This document shows positions 1 to 8,689 of a stretch of 64,000 nt of DNA, piece after piece; position 1 is the stretch's first letter, and each line of letters opens with the position of its first letter. This stretch comes from Albidovulum sp. bin36 (lineage in GTDB: Bacteria; Pseudomonadota; Alphaproteobacteria; Rhodobacterales; Rhodobacteraceae). Under the pieces are notes generated by a model. That model was not told the DNA's origin. It did no database searches and worked only from the letters and a program-made list of their open reading frames with translations. A program made the translations under genes and the position numbers. The stretch is from NCBI GenBank assembly GCA_002238565.1, contig MPMP01000013.1:1-64000 (forward strand), in the 5' to 3' direction.

Positions 1-1111
1 TCTCGGCCTCGCCCTGGAGCGTTCCGCCCTCGACGCGGGCGGCGATCTCCGAGAGGGCCTTTTCGGTGGCCTTGAGCAGCTCCTGCCTGACCCGGTCGCG
101 GCGCCCGGCAAGGCGGGGATTGCGGCAGGCGACGAGGCGCTCCCCGGGAAAGTCCGGATGGTCCCGGATCTCGAACAGGGTCCGCTCGTGTTCGGGGTCC
201 TGGAAACGGTCGAGATGGCCCTGGCGGGCGAGCTTGTGGATGGTCTGGCTCTTGAGGGCGGTGATCCAGCCGACGCCGCCGCGTTCGCGCAGGGACGCGA
301 TGGTGGCCTTGATGATCATTCCGCGGTCCCCGACCATCACCACCCGGGAGAGGCCGAAGCGGCGCTGCAGGCGGTCGAGCTCGGGCAGGAGGGTCTCCTT
401 GTCGGTGATGTTTCCCGGGTAGACCGAGACCGCGACCGGGCGGCCGTCGCGGTCGCAGAGGAGGCCGAAATTGATCTGCGGGACGCCGCGCTTGCGGTCG
501 CGGCTGTAGCCGAGGCGCGCGAGCGGACAGTGGCTTCCCTCGTACCAGGTCGATGACAGGTCCCACAGGACGAGGTCGTCCTGAGCGATCCAGCGTCTTG
601 CCAGGCGTCCCTGGATGCCCTCCTGCCGCTCGTCGAGCCAGTCCATCGCCGCGTAGAGGTCGTCGGCGGCGACGTCGCCGGCGATGCCGAACTCCTCCGG
701 CAGCGTGGTGTTCCGCCACCAGCGGCTGGTGGCGAGCTTGGAGTTCGGCCTGAGGATGCGGGCGGCGACCATGGCCAGGACGAGGTCCCGTTCCGGGCAG
801 CGCTGGCGGGCGACGAGGCGGGGAAGGCCGATGGCATTCATGGCCGTGCGGGTCGCCTGCACCGCCCCGTGGTGGCGGGAGCGGATGGGGTCCCCGAGAA
901 TGTCGCCGACTTCGGCGTACTGCTTTCCCTTGAGTGCGCCGCTCAGGAGCGGGATCGTGTGGGGCGGCAGGCGGGAGAGATTGGCGAGCGTGCGTTTCTG
1001 CACCCGGTTGTTGTTGTCGCGATAGCTCTGCCTGAGGAGGACGGAGGTGTATGTTTTTCCGTTCTGACGGGACTTGATGACGGCGACATGCATGGATGGA
1101 GAATCGGTCAT
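1..1111 (-). CDS. IS1634-family transposase, C-terminus cut by window edge
   Basis: A reading frame runs open on the minus strand from an ATG at 1111 to the left edge (370 codons). It begins MTDSPSMHVAVIKSRQNGK. The features match IS1634-type (IS4 superfamily) DDE transposases: an N-terminal part containing NNNRVQKRTLANLSRLP, a zone containing LAMVAARILRP, and a catalytic core with a first Asp in LVLWDLSSTWYEGSH. A YPGNITDKETL segment and a second Asp in VVMVGDRGMI follow. The final catalytic Glu lies off the window. The reading is GC-rich, unlike the AT-richer genes just downstream, which fits a recent arrival. The outer end and terminal repeats cannot be judged here. Family assignment is from recalled motifs, not a search. 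Confidence 0.88.
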   Translation of the reverse strand, partial: MTDSPSMHVAVIKSRQNGKTYTSVLLRQSYRDNNNRVQKRTLANLSRLPPHTIPLLSGALKGKQYAEVGDILGDPIRSRHHGAVQATRTAMNAIGLPRLVARQRCPERDLVLAMVAARILRPNSKLATSRWWRNTTLPEEFGIAGDVAADDLYAAMDWLDERQEGIQGRLARRWIAQDDLVLWDLSSTWYEGSHCPLARLGYSRDRKRGVPQINFGLLCDRDGRPVAVSVYPGNITDKETLLPELDRLQRRFGLSRVVMVGDRGMIIKATIASLRERGGVGWITALKSQTIHKLARQGHLDRFQDPEHERTLFEIRDHPDFPGERLVACRNPRLAGRRDRVRQELLKATEKALSEIAARVEGGTLQGEAE

Positions 1112-1537
1112 GGGTGTGCTCCTGATAGATAGTGCCTAATGTTTGTCCTATTCTGGACGGCCCCGCCTATAATGTCAAGAGGGGTTCTCACAAAAATGTG
1201 CAGATATTGCGGAAAATATTGGAGATGTCTGTTGTCGAGTCGCAAGACGGACCGCGAGCGTCTACTGCCTACAAGAATCCAGTTCGGGAGGTGCCTGCCC
1301 CCTGTAACCCCTTGAATATACGCAAAATAAAAGTGAAAACAAGAGCAAAATAGTCCAGAACTTCAGATTAAACGGATTCAGCGTGGGATCGCCCTGCGAC
1401 CGCGGGATCTAGTACAGAAAAAATTTATCAAGGAAATTCAGTTGACGTACTTCGTATGTTTACTTAGATTTCTTGTACGTACTGAAAAATAAAGGCCCGC
1501 TGCAACGGGGCAACTAAATCATGAAGGGATAGCAATC
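1112..1537. other. Spacer between the insertion sequence and the next gene
   Basis: No gene seen. The first about 100 bases presumably contain the end of the insertion sequence, but its terminal repeat cannot be identified with only one end in view. From about 1300 the base composition becomes AT-rich, unlike the transposase. A possible promoter lies at 1442-1470. Confidence 0.5.
1442..1470 (+). promoter_or_regulatory. Possible sigma70-type promoter
   Basis: TTGACG at 1442-1447, a 17-base spacer and TAGATT at 1465-1470 (4 of 6 matches to the -10 consensus). It points toward the leader ORF at 1538 and the membrane protein gene at 1592. Assigned by eye only. Confidence 0.35.
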
Positions 1538-1579
1538 ATGAACCTGACAATGACCAACTCAGCCATAAATAAAATTTGA
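1538..1579 (+). CDS. Possible 13-residue leader peptide
   Basis: ATG at 1538 is preceded by AAGGGA at good Shine-Dalgarno distance. The frame encodes MNLTMTNSAINKI and stops at TGA 1577-1579. The next gene starts 12 bases later at 1592 and has no ribosome-binding sequence of its own. Translation of the short frame could therefore deliver ribosomes to the longer one. This is inference from spacing; a chance ORF is not excluded. Confidence 0.3.
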   Translation: MNLTMTNSAINKI

Positions 1580-1591
1580 TGCCCTTCCAAA

Positions 1592-2083
1592 ATGAATGAA
1601 TATACGATCTCCCTTTACATCGTCCTTCCTTGGTGGGGATGGTTTGGAATAATTGTGGCTATTCTTGGGGCAGGTATCTGGATAGGAAAGGTCCAGACAA
1701 ATCAAAGATCCTTTAAGGAATTCATGGAAGAAATACGCCGGGATATCAAAAAGATATTCGAGCGCCTCCCGCCCGCTGTCTACTCTACGGGCAGTCCTAT
1801 TAGACTAACGGAATTGGGCGAAAGGATTGCAAGTGAGATAGATGCTAAATCTTGGGCGCGAGAACAGGTCAGCAAGTTGCTTCCTAAAGCAAAGCATTTG
1901 CAGCCGTTTGAAATCCAGAAACTGGCATCCTCATATACGAAAGAGTTCAATTTTGATGAAGATGCCATGAACGCATTCGAGATGTCCGCCTATGAAAACG
2001 GCGTTGATTCGGATTCAGTTCGTAGAGTTCTTGAAATCGTGTTGAGGGATCAACTCCTAGAAGCTAGCAACAAGGCAATGTAA
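1592..2083 (+). CDS. Hypothetical protein with one N-terminal membrane helix
   Basis: 163 residues, no family recognised. Residues about 10-32 (containing WWGWFGIIVAILGAGIWIG) form one clear membrane segment. A charged, helical cytoplasmic part follows, with KEFMEEIRRDIKKIFERL and then an acidic C-terminal half. No catalytic motif or signal peptidase site is visible, so it is probably an anchored cytoplasmic protein. It stands between an insertion sequence and a restriction cassette and is followed directly by a rho-independent terminator, so it is transcribed alone. Its AT-richer composition resembles the neighbouring restriction genes rather than the chromosome backbone, suggesting transfer. 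Start chosen at the first ATG ahead of the helix. Confidence 0.65.
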   Translation: MNEYTISLYIVLPWWGWFGIIVAILGAGIWIGKVQTNQRSFKEFMEEIRRDIKKIFERLPPAVYSTGSPIRLTELGERIASEIDAKSWAREQVSKLLPKAKHLQPFEIQKLASSYTKEFNFDEDAMNAFEMSAYENGVDSDSVRRVLEIVLRDQLLEASNKAM

Positions 2084-2130
2084 ATTTTCAAACATCCCTG
2101 CTAATTTCATTGGCAGGGAAAATCTCCAAG

Positions 2131-2160
2131 GCCACCTTGCTAGGTGGCATTTTACTTTTC
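2131..2160 (+). terminator. Rho-independent terminator
   Basis: A 7-bp perfect stem (GCCACCT 2131-2137, AGGTGGC 2142-2148) with loop TGCT is followed by the T-rich ATTTTACTTTTC. It ends the transcript of the membrane protein gene at 1592-2083. Stem and flank closely resemble the terminator at 31585-31611. Confidence 0.75.
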
Positions 2161-2304
2161 AAGCCAGCTGCGCGTGGTGACCTCAATGCTTTTGACCATA
2201 TCGACTCCTCCTTTAATTCCCCTAAAAATAGGTTTTGGTTGCTATCGTATATAAGGGGATTATAGACTTGAGTCACATTTGCGATCCGGCCAGTCGTCGC
2301 CCGG

Positions 2305-2478
2305 TCAGGATCTCTTTGCCACGAAAGGCCGCATGAAGACCTCGCGCAACTTCTCAATCGGCCACCCCGGCGTGTCGAATTCTTCTTCCATTTCCGCCTT
2401 GCTTGGTTGGTAACTGCTAGGCTTCAACTCAATCTCTACCGGGTCGGGCAACTTCGCGTTGGGTTTCGGCTTCGTCAT
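2305..2478 (-). CDS. Small hypothetical protein of the restriction cassette
   Basis: 57 residues, starting MTKPKPNAKLPDPVEIELK at 2478 and ending FMRPFVAKRS at 2305. It starts 13 bases after the stop of the endonuclease gene, on the same strand. The short acidic, proline-rich composition with the phrase KPSSYQPSKAEMEEEF resembles small conserved hypothetical proteins I associate with accessory DNA; no function is known to me. It most likely shares the operon promoter with the methyltransferase and nuclease genes. It could be a regulator or a by-product of the cassette; the sequence does not decide. Confidence 0.55.
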   Translation of the reverse strand: MTKPKPNAKLPDPVEIELKPSSYQPSKAEMEEEFDTPGWPIEKLREVFMRPFVAKRS

Positions 2479-2491
2479 GTTGACTTCCTCA

Positions 2492-3193
2492 TCAATTCAT
2501 GTGGCCCTTGTAGAACTGTATCCACGCTTTTACCGGAACGCCGCGCACGGGTTCTGCCAACATCGCCTTGATGTAATCGTCCATGATGCCATAACGCGCC
2601 AATCGCCCGAAGTTGTTTGCACCATCGCTGTTTGGCTTGTCGGAAATCGGGTCGCTCTTTGCGGGATAAGGACCAACATCAGACGGAATCATGATCCCTG
2701 TGTCGCCTTTTGCATTGCGTTCGTGCTGCCAATAGTAGTTTCGTTTCTCGGCACAAAATCGTGCAGGCTTGACGAAAGGTCGCATAAGTATTGGCGACCC
2801 CGCCAGAACGTTCGACAGAACCCAAGGCGCAACTGCCAGAAGGTCCCAAGGATTGCAGGCATTTCGCGTCACGGTGAACCGATAAGTCGGCGCGCTTTCG
2901 CTGGAAAGAAGATGCCAACCCTTCAACTCAATTCCCATGAGAGGAACCGCTCCATTTTCGATGGACTGGAGCATGACATCCGGGAATGTCTGAGACTGTC
3001 GCACGAACGAATACGTCTGATATTCTGAATGGGGGTCCCAAACCGGGCGAAGTTCATTGAGCGTATGAACGACCGATTCTTCAATTGTGGCCGCCAACGG
3101 CGCGTTTAACGTGAATATGTCGGTCGCAAGCAACCCTTCGATATTGGTCGGCGTAGTTAAATGATTCGGAACAGCGAACAATGTTCGGCGCAC
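2492..3193 (-). CDS. Probable type II restriction endonuclease (PD-(D/E)xK)
   Basis: 233 residues. The diagnostic feature is a PD-(D/E)xK nuclease core: Pro71-Asp72 in QSQTFPDVML, then Glu89-Leu-Lys91 in MGIELKGW. The segment FVRQSQTFPDV ahead of the core and the long SPILMRPFVKPARFCAEKRN region after it are typical of small type II enzymes. It lies 13 bases downstream of a DNA methyltransferase gene on the same strand, the normal methylase-nuclease arrangement. The reading frame is intact although the methyltransferase is broken, which is notable because an active nuclease without its methylase would cut the host. Recognition sequence cannot be inferred. Assignment rests on motif plus context. 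Confidence 0.72.
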   Translation of the reverse strand: MRRTLFAVPNHLTTPTNIEGLLATDIFTLNAPLAATIEESVVHTLNELRPVWDPHSEYQTYSFVRQSQTFPDVMLQSIENGAVPLMGIELKGWHLLSSESAPTYRFTVTRNACNPWDLLAVAPWVLSNVLAGSPILMRPFVKPARFCAEKRNYYWQHERNAKGDTGIMIPSDVGPYPAKSDPISDKPNSDGANNFGRLARYGIMDDYIKAMLAEPVRGVPVKAWIQFYKGHMN

Positions 3194-3206
3194 TCGTTTT
3201 CAAAGC

Positions 3207-4207
3207 TCATAGTGATCCCACTCGGCTGGTTCGATTGGCTGCGGCGCGGTAGAACTCAGGAACTATCTCCGCACTTCGGCATCCCCGACCAGATCTCCAT
3301 GCACTGACCAAAGCCGGACACAACCCGCCAAACGGCTCCCAATCCATGTCGCCAGGTTCAGTGCAGACCTGGATTGTAAGGTCCACCAAAGCAAGTGGCT
3401 TTTGACTGCCGTGCAGGCTCTTGAATTTCCATCGCATCGCCTGACGGTCTCCGTTGACCCGTTCGGACCCACCAACGTGCGGGTGGCTCCAAACGTTCGT
3501 GGTTCCGATCGGACAATTGAATTTGGCACGTTGGCATGACCATACCAATGCAGTGAACTGGCGAACGCCGTCGCCGCTGAAATAGGGACGCCCCGCAGCG
3601 TCTCCGTACTTGTTCGCGTAATTGGCCATCGCCTCAAAAGCGTCTGGTGGCGGGAAATACCACAAATGATCTGCGGTAAGGTATTTTCTGGTCGCCGCAT
3701 TCGAGACGCCGCAGGCATCATTTGCCAACCGGAACGGCAAGCCAGAACGTGACCACTCATGCCGAAGCCATTCCTGCATCGTCATCCCATCGAAACGCGG
3801 AACTTTCGCAACGTCTTGGTGTTGGCGTTTCCTGCCACATGCCCCAAGCCTTTGTCCCAAACGTGACAACTTCTGTATTCCCATCCACACTCTTGCAAAA
3901 CTGGATGAACTGTTGCCCATCCCAATTCCGTGTTCCAGAGCCAAAGCGTGGTTTGCGGCGTTGCTTTCTCGGCCCAAGCACGAACATGCGGCGCATACCA
4001 CTCCGCCAAGTTGTTCGTGTCTGGAAGGTCGCCGGGAAAACCGCTCACTCCATAAGGCCCGTCACACACGATGCAAGTTGGAGTCGGCCATTCCGCATAA
4101 AGGTTCTCGGCAAAGTCAAAACTGATTTCCGCATTGTCGCGCCGATACTGATCAGACACGCCAACCGCAGATTTGTGAACCGGCGTTTCAAGCGCGACTT
4201 CCGCCAA
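3207..4207 (-). pseudogene. Site-specific DNA methyltransferase, frameshifted
   Basis: The N-terminal part (4207 down to about 3800) has the catalytic motif Asp49-Gly-Pro-Tyr52 in CDGPYGVSGF, followed by LWLWNTELGW. The C-terminal part lies one frame away (to 3207) and has HGSQKPLALVDLTIQVC and the AdoMet-binding motif WEPFGG. Catalytic motif before AdoMet motif indicates a beta-type N4/N6 amino-methyltransferase. The frames exchange near 3800: TKTLRKF in one continues as FDGMTMQEWLRHEW in the other. From memory of relatives, about 15 residues that normally follow the first motif also seem to be missing, so a small deletion is more likely than a sequencing slip. Both halves look otherwise undamaged, so the break is recent. 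Confidence 0.75.
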
Positions 4208-4737
4208 TGCAACCGCGTTAACGACCTTGCTCCCGAAGCTAGTCCGTTGTCCGCAGTCAGACTCTCATAGGACAGGCGCTTTGTGACTTAAGTCTATAAT
4301 CCCCAATAGGTTGCGTACTGCGCAAAGGACAACGTGCCAGACGGTGTCACGGAATCCGCCGGCATCACTCCGCTCGTCAGCCTCTGCCATTTGACCGACG
4401 CGTTCCGATTGAACCGCGAAATCCGTCATGGATGCAAAAGCTTGAAGAATGTCGCCGATCTTCAAGTTGCGATGGCAGTGGAGAACATCGAGTTTTTTGA
4501 TTATCTCCCCGCCAGCAGCTCACGCAATTTCGGCTGCGCTCGATAAGCCTTGAGCTTCTAAATTGATGAAATGCGATTTGCTTGACCGGTATCCGCTCGC
4601 GAAATATGCGATTCATGCTGAAGCGTCAGTGAAGTCGATGGCATTGTTTGTCCGAAATTATTAAAGCGATCTGAATTGCCGATTTGTCGTGCTAAGTTGA
4701 AACAGAGGCATTCACCTAATTGCGAAAGGAATTCTGT
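4208..4737. other. Spacer without recognised gene
   Basis: No convincing gene on either strand. The join between island A and the chromosomal backbone must lie here; composition shifts toward the backbone style from about 4620. AAAGGA at 4725-4730 is the ribosome-binding site of the next gene. Confidence 0.5.
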
Positions 4738-6855
4738 ATGATTTTGCAGAAGTATCCAAAGGTACGCGATTGGATAAGGATTTACACGGACCGAATTGAG
4801 CTTCGAACCGGGAAAGTCGATATCGGGCAGCGAATTTCAACGGCGTTGATGCGAATAGCGATTGAGGAACTTGACGTACCGGTCGAATTAATCAGGTTTG
4901 CAGAAGTACGAACCGGGAGTTCGCCAGACGAAGGCATTACAGCGGGGAGCCGATCGGTAAGCCAATCGGGACACGCTATGCGCGCAGCTGCAGCAACGCT
5001 GCGCAGCCATGTATTGGACTTGGCGTCGTCATGGTTCGGCACGGATCCAACTCAATTGGAGTTGTCCAACGGCATTGTTTCGCATCGACGTTCAAACCGG
5101 AAGCTGGCGATTACCGAGCTTGCGGGCAAAATTGACTCGGAACTTGAAGTGGACGCCAGCACCCGGTCCGCATCTCGAAATCTTGAATTGCCCTGGATTG
5201 AACCCGTCGGATTGAATGAAATGATAACCGGCGAGTACATGTTCGTTCAAGACCTCGATGTTCCAGGCATGCTTCATGCCAGAGTGGTTAGACCGCCTAG
5301 GCATCAGGCTCGACTGGAATCGATTGATGCGGATATCGAAAGCCAGCTTGAAAGCGAAAACATTCGAATAATTCGCGATGGCAGTTTCCTAGCCGTCGCC
5401 GGCGGCTGCGAATGGCGCGTCGCCGCTAGCGCCATGCGTCTCTTTGATTCCTGTCGGTGGGACCATGGGAAGGATTACGAAGCTGAAGACATTTTCGAAC
5501 TGCTAATGAGCAAGCCCGCCTCGAGCCATTTGGTAGTCGACGGGGTCCCGAATGAAGAAAAAATCCCATCGGAATTGACGTTGCCGGATTTTGAGCGCCT
5601 TTACGAGCGCCCCTATCAGTTGCATGGATCGCTAGCCCCGTCCGCGGCGTTGGCCGAATGGAACGGGCAACGCCTGACGGTGACTACTCATAGCCAGGGC
5701 ATCTACCCGCTTCGCGAAAGCATTGCCGAAAGCTTGAACTTGCCCGCTAGCGCTGTCGAAGTCGTGCATGCGCCCGGTTCCGGCTGCTACGGGCACAACG
5801 GTGCCGACGATGCGGCTTTCGAAGCCGCGCTTATCTCCATTTTGCTTCCAAAAACGCCGATTCTTCTTAAATGGACCCGGCGGGACGAGCACCGATTCGA
5901 ACCTTATTCCCCCGCCATGGCAGTGAAAGTAGCGGCAAATCTTGAAGAAGGCGGTTCCGTTTCAGCATATTCGGCCGAAGCCTTTAGCGACACGCACAGC
6001 ACCCGGCCCGTTCCGGGCCCGAATCAACAAGGCCCCTCGCGATTCTTAGCAAGCGGGCTTCGATCGGATCCCGTGCTTCCCCGCCCCCCTCGACCCAACA
6101 TGGGCGAACACGCGGGCATTCACCGAAATCTTGACCCGTCCTATCAATTTGGCACCAAGAGATTGGTTAAGAACCTAGTATTCGACTTGCCCATGCGAAC
6201 ATCCGCCATGCGTTGCCTAGGGGGTGCCGCAAACGATTTCGCCAGGGAATGCTTCGTAGACGAGGTAGCTGTCGCTACTGGACGCGATCCGCTTGGTTTT
6301 CGCCGCCAACACCTGGCAGGCGACCAGCGTTCCATTGCAGTTATCGACCGCCTTTCCCGGCTGGCGGCCTCGGCGGAAATTAGGGGGTCGGGCCGCGGCA
6401 GAGGATTTGCGTTCTCGCGATATAAGAATTCTTCAGCTCGTGTCGGGATAATGGTCGATTTGTTCGTCGACGACTTTGCTGCCGTCAAGCTTGCGAGCGC
6501 GAATATAGTCGTCGATGCGGGCCGCGCAGTCGACCCCGACGGGATTGCGTCCCAATTGGAAGGAGGATTCATGCAAGCGGCAAGCTGGGCGCTTTACGAA
6601 GAAGTATATTGGAATGGCGAAGAGATTCTGTCGAGCGATTGGGACACTTACCCGGTTATTCGATTTGACAACGTTCCCGAAATCAATTCCGTGATCCTGG
6701 ACATCCCGGATGCCCCTTCTCTTGGCGTTGGAGAAGCTGCGCCTGGCCCGGCTCTTGCTGCAATCGTCAATGCAATATGCAATGCTACGGGAATTCGGAT
6801 GCGGCGCTTGCCAATTACGCCAGCGGCGATTCGCGAACAAGCGATTTCCGAATAA
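4738..6855 (+). CDS. Xanthine dehydrogenase-family molybdopterin-binding subunit (nicotinate dehydrogenase-like)
   Basis: 705 residues from the ATG at 4738, which has AAAGGA 7 bases upstream; a TTG at 4720 overlaps that site and is less likely. The family hydroxylates N-heterocycles or aldehydes using a molybdopterin-cytosine cofactor. Visible features are WIRIYTDRIELRTGKVDIGQ near the start, typical of the nicotinate dehydrogenase B and isoquinoline oxidoreductase beta group, and AGSRSVSQSGHAMR. The MoCo-binding part contains MRTSAMRCLGGAANDFA. Near the C-terminus the catalytic Glu lies in LGVGEAAPGPALAAIVNAI. The [2Fe-2S] and FAD partner subunits are not adjacent. Substrate is not deducible; nicotinate is suggested only by resemblance. 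Confidence 0.8.
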   Translation: MILQKYPKVRDWIRIYTDRIELRTGKVDIGQRISTALMRIAIEELDVPVELIRFAEVRTGSSPDEGITAGSRSVSQSGHAMRAAAATLRSHVLDLASSWFGTDPTQLELSNGIVSHRRSNRKLAITELAGKIDSELEVDASTRSASRNLELPWIEPVGLNEMITGEYMFVQDLDVPGMLHARVVRPPRHQARLESIDADIESQLESENIRIIRDGSFLAVAGGCEWRVAASAMRLFDSCRWDHGKDYEAEDIFELLMSKPASSHLVVDGVPNEEKIPSELTLPDFERLYERPYQLHGSLAPSAALAEWNGQRLTVTTHSQGIYPLRESIAESLNLPASAVEVVHAPGSGCYGHNGADDAAFEAALISILLPKTPILLKWTRRDEHRFEPYSPAMAVKVAANLEEGGSVSAYSAEAFSDTHSTRPVPGPNQQGPSRFLASGLRSDPVLPRPPRPNMGEHAGIHRNLDPSYQFGTKRLVKNLVFDLPMRTSAMRCLGGAANDFARECFVDEVAVATGRDPLGFRRQHLAGDQRSIAVIDRLSRLAASAEIRGSGRGRGFAFSRYKNSSARVGIMVDLFVDDFAAVKLASANIVVDAGRAVDPDGIASQLEGGFMQAASWALYEEVYWNGEEILSSDWDTYPVIRFDNVPEINSVILDIPDAPSLGVGEAAPGPALAAIVNAICNATGIRMRRLPITPAAIREQAISE

Positions 6856-7549
6856 TGATAATTATCCGGCAATTCGCCGTTAACGTCCGATAGGCAAATC
6901 TATGCTCGATTTGCGCAAGCGCGGCTGGATTATAAACGTACGCCCGCTAGACTTTCGACCAATCGAATTTCTATTGGCGTTTGAGAGGCAAGTCCCGACG
7001 ACACGGACAGGCCGGCGGCGTTGCGCTGAAAATCGTCTTGCCGCGGCCGAAAATTTTGAAAGCGTGCAAATCGCCAATCGCAAGCAGCGGAATTGAAATT
7101 TTCGAAGCCGGTCGACGCAGCCAAGCAAAGTCCTTGATAATCGTGGCCTATCGTTCCAGCCGATGCAGCCCTTTTCCTATGCCGCTGCGGGACGGCTTGA
7201 AGCGTCCAGCGGGAAACTACAACTCAATGCTTGCCGGAACGAGCGCCTGAAATGAATTTTTTTGAGTTCCTAGGAGAACGGATGCCGCTCCATGCAGAAT
7301 CTCAAGGAATTTCGGGTTGCGCGAATAGGGCGTTAATTGCCCAAGGGCCCGGCTTGATTACGAAAATCAGCGTCAAGTCTCGGAGGCACGAGAAAAATCA
7401 TGATTCATGCTTCCTGGCTGCTCGTGCCGCATTTCGCTCAAGCGAGTCGATTTCAGCGAAACGGAATGCGCGAAAGATTAAGGGGCGGGTATTAACCCGC
7501 CCCTCGTCATCACCAATGGGGAGGAGGAAATGGTGATGAATCCCAGAAT
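6856..7549. other. Long spacer, no gene recognised
   Basis: About 690 bases between a plus-strand and a minus-strand gene. Short open frames occur on both strands, but none has a ribosome-binding site or a recognisable protein. The only clear element is the terminator at 7481-7504. Confidence 0.5.
7481..7504 (-). terminator. Terminator of the phasin gene
   Basis: Perfect 10-bp inverted repeat AGGGGCGGGT / ACCCGCCCCT with loop ATTA. In minus-strand direction it is followed by TAATCTTTCG, so it serves the phasin transcript that stops at 7550. On the plus strand no T-run follows. Confidence 0.7.
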
Positions 7550-7999
7550 CTACTTTGTGGACTTTGCCGCTTTCGCAGCAGTATTCACAGCTTCGTCTGT
7601 TGCCTTTTCGAAGTGCTCGGCAGCCTCTTTCTGAGACTCTTTTCCTGCTTCGATGAAAATCTCGATCGAGTCCTTATGCGCAGTTTTTCCGACTTCCGCA
7701 AGAGCAGCCAGGTGCTTGGACGCAGATTCTGCGGAGTCGGCTATGAATCCGTTGAAAACGCGCGCGTAGTCGGAGGGATCCTCCTTGGCTTGAGCGACAT
7801 TGCGCAATCCAGCCAGCGCATCACGGGACCATTCCGTCGAAATTTCAATGTTTTTTTCTGCGGCGCCGATTGCAACTTTAGACATTCTTTCACCTAAGTC
7901 CGCCGAAAGCTTAACCGGCTTGCTGTATACGCTTAGGTCCATCGGAAATATACTGGACATGTCGGCAACCGTCTTTCTGAATTCTGCAAAGCTATTCAC
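7550..7999 (-). CDS. Phasin family protein
   Basis: 149 residues. Phasins coat polyhydroxyalkanoate granules and control their size. The protein has the helix-rich phasin_2 pattern without cysteines: FRKTVADMSSIFPMDLSVY near the start, then ISTEWSRDALAGLRNVAQA, then the long amphipathic stretch FIADSAESASKHLAALAEV. The end is alanine- and lysine-rich (NTAAKAAKSTK), as in many alphaproteobacterial phasins. It is a single-gene transcript closed by the terminator at 7481-7504. TGC-rich palindromes of PhaR type lie 47-86 bases upstream of the start, so it is probably repressed by PhaR when no polymer is present. No other PHA gene lies in the window. Confidence 0.85.
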   Translation of the reverse strand: MNSFAEFRKTVADMSSIFPMDLSVYSKPVKLSADLGERMSKVAIGAAEKNIEISTEWSRDALAGLRNVAQAKEDPSDYARVFNGFIADSAESASKHLAALAEVGKTAHKDSIEIFIEAGKESQKEAAEHFEKATDEAVNTAAKAAKSTK

Positions 8000-8045
8000 T
8001 GTTCGTCTCCGTTATCGCCATTCATTGGCAGATGCCAAATAATTG

Positions 8046-8085
8046 CTGCAATGCAGCATTGCAACCCGGAAATTCTGCAATTGCA
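8046..8085 (-). promoter_or_regulatory. Putative PhaR operators upstream of the phasin gene
   Basis: Two TGC-rich palindromes. The first contains CTGC-AAT-GCAG (8046-8056) nested in TGCAATGC-A-GCATTGCA (8047-8063). The second is TGCAATTGCA (8076-8085). PhaR of Paracoccus and Rhodobacter is known to bind CTGC-N3/4-GCAG upstream of phaP; the match is exact. phaR itself is not in the window. Confidence 0.65.
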
Positions 8086-8264
8086 AAATTTTTTTCTAAA
8101 AAACTCGTTGATTTCTGGATTCGAATCAAATCTTTTTGCTTTCTGCGCAAGCATAATATTGATTGCTGCGCAACAGCGAAAGGGCTTCGGAGAATCGCTC
8201 TTGCCCATGAATGTCGATTCCGTTACTCTATCTTTCGCCAATAATCTGCGGGGAGAACTGGGCA

Positions 8265-8564
8265 TTGGACGAAAAGACCGAAATCGAACTTCAGGCCGCT
8301 GCCTATCGGCGCCTTAGGGACCACCTGAGGAAAAGAACTGACGTGCAAAATATCGACCTGATGAATCTCGGAGGGTTTTGCCGAAACTGCCTTAGCAAAT
8401 GGTATCTGGAAGCTGCTAGAACTCGAGGCGTGGAATTGACGGAAAGAGAGTCGCGCAAAGCGTTTTACGGCATGCCCTACGAGGAATGGAAAGAAAGATA
8501 TCATAAGGAAGCTACGCCGGATCAGATGGCGGCTTTTGAACTCGCGGACGGCGACGGCGAATAG
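8265..8564 (+). CDS. DUF1244 domain-containing protein
   Basis: 99 residues if translation starts at TTG 8265 (leader GGGGAG about 10 bases upstream); an in-frame ATG at 8211 would give 117. DUF1244 proteins are about 100 residues, so the shorter form fits. The family signature is complete: TDVQNIDLMNLGGFCRNCLS, then KWYLEAARTRGVEL, then KAFYGMPYEEWKERY. The FCRNC pair of cysteines suggests a metal or redox site, but the molecular function of the family is not established. It is widespread in alpha- and gammaproteobacteria and usually stands alone, as here. Confidence 0.85.
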   Translation: MDEKTEIELQAAAYRRLRDHLRKRTDVQNIDLMNLGGFCRNCLSKWYLEAARTRGVELTERESRKAFYGMPYEEWKERYHKEATPDQMAAFELADGDGE

Positions 8565-8689
8565 CGTTCAAACGGAATTTCATTTTACGTTCCGGCACTG
8601 GCAAAGCCCTAAAGGATATCGCCTGCCGAGAATTAGAAACGCCGCCGGCGAGCGCGGTCGATACGGGCGCATTCCGCTCCGCAACGTAG

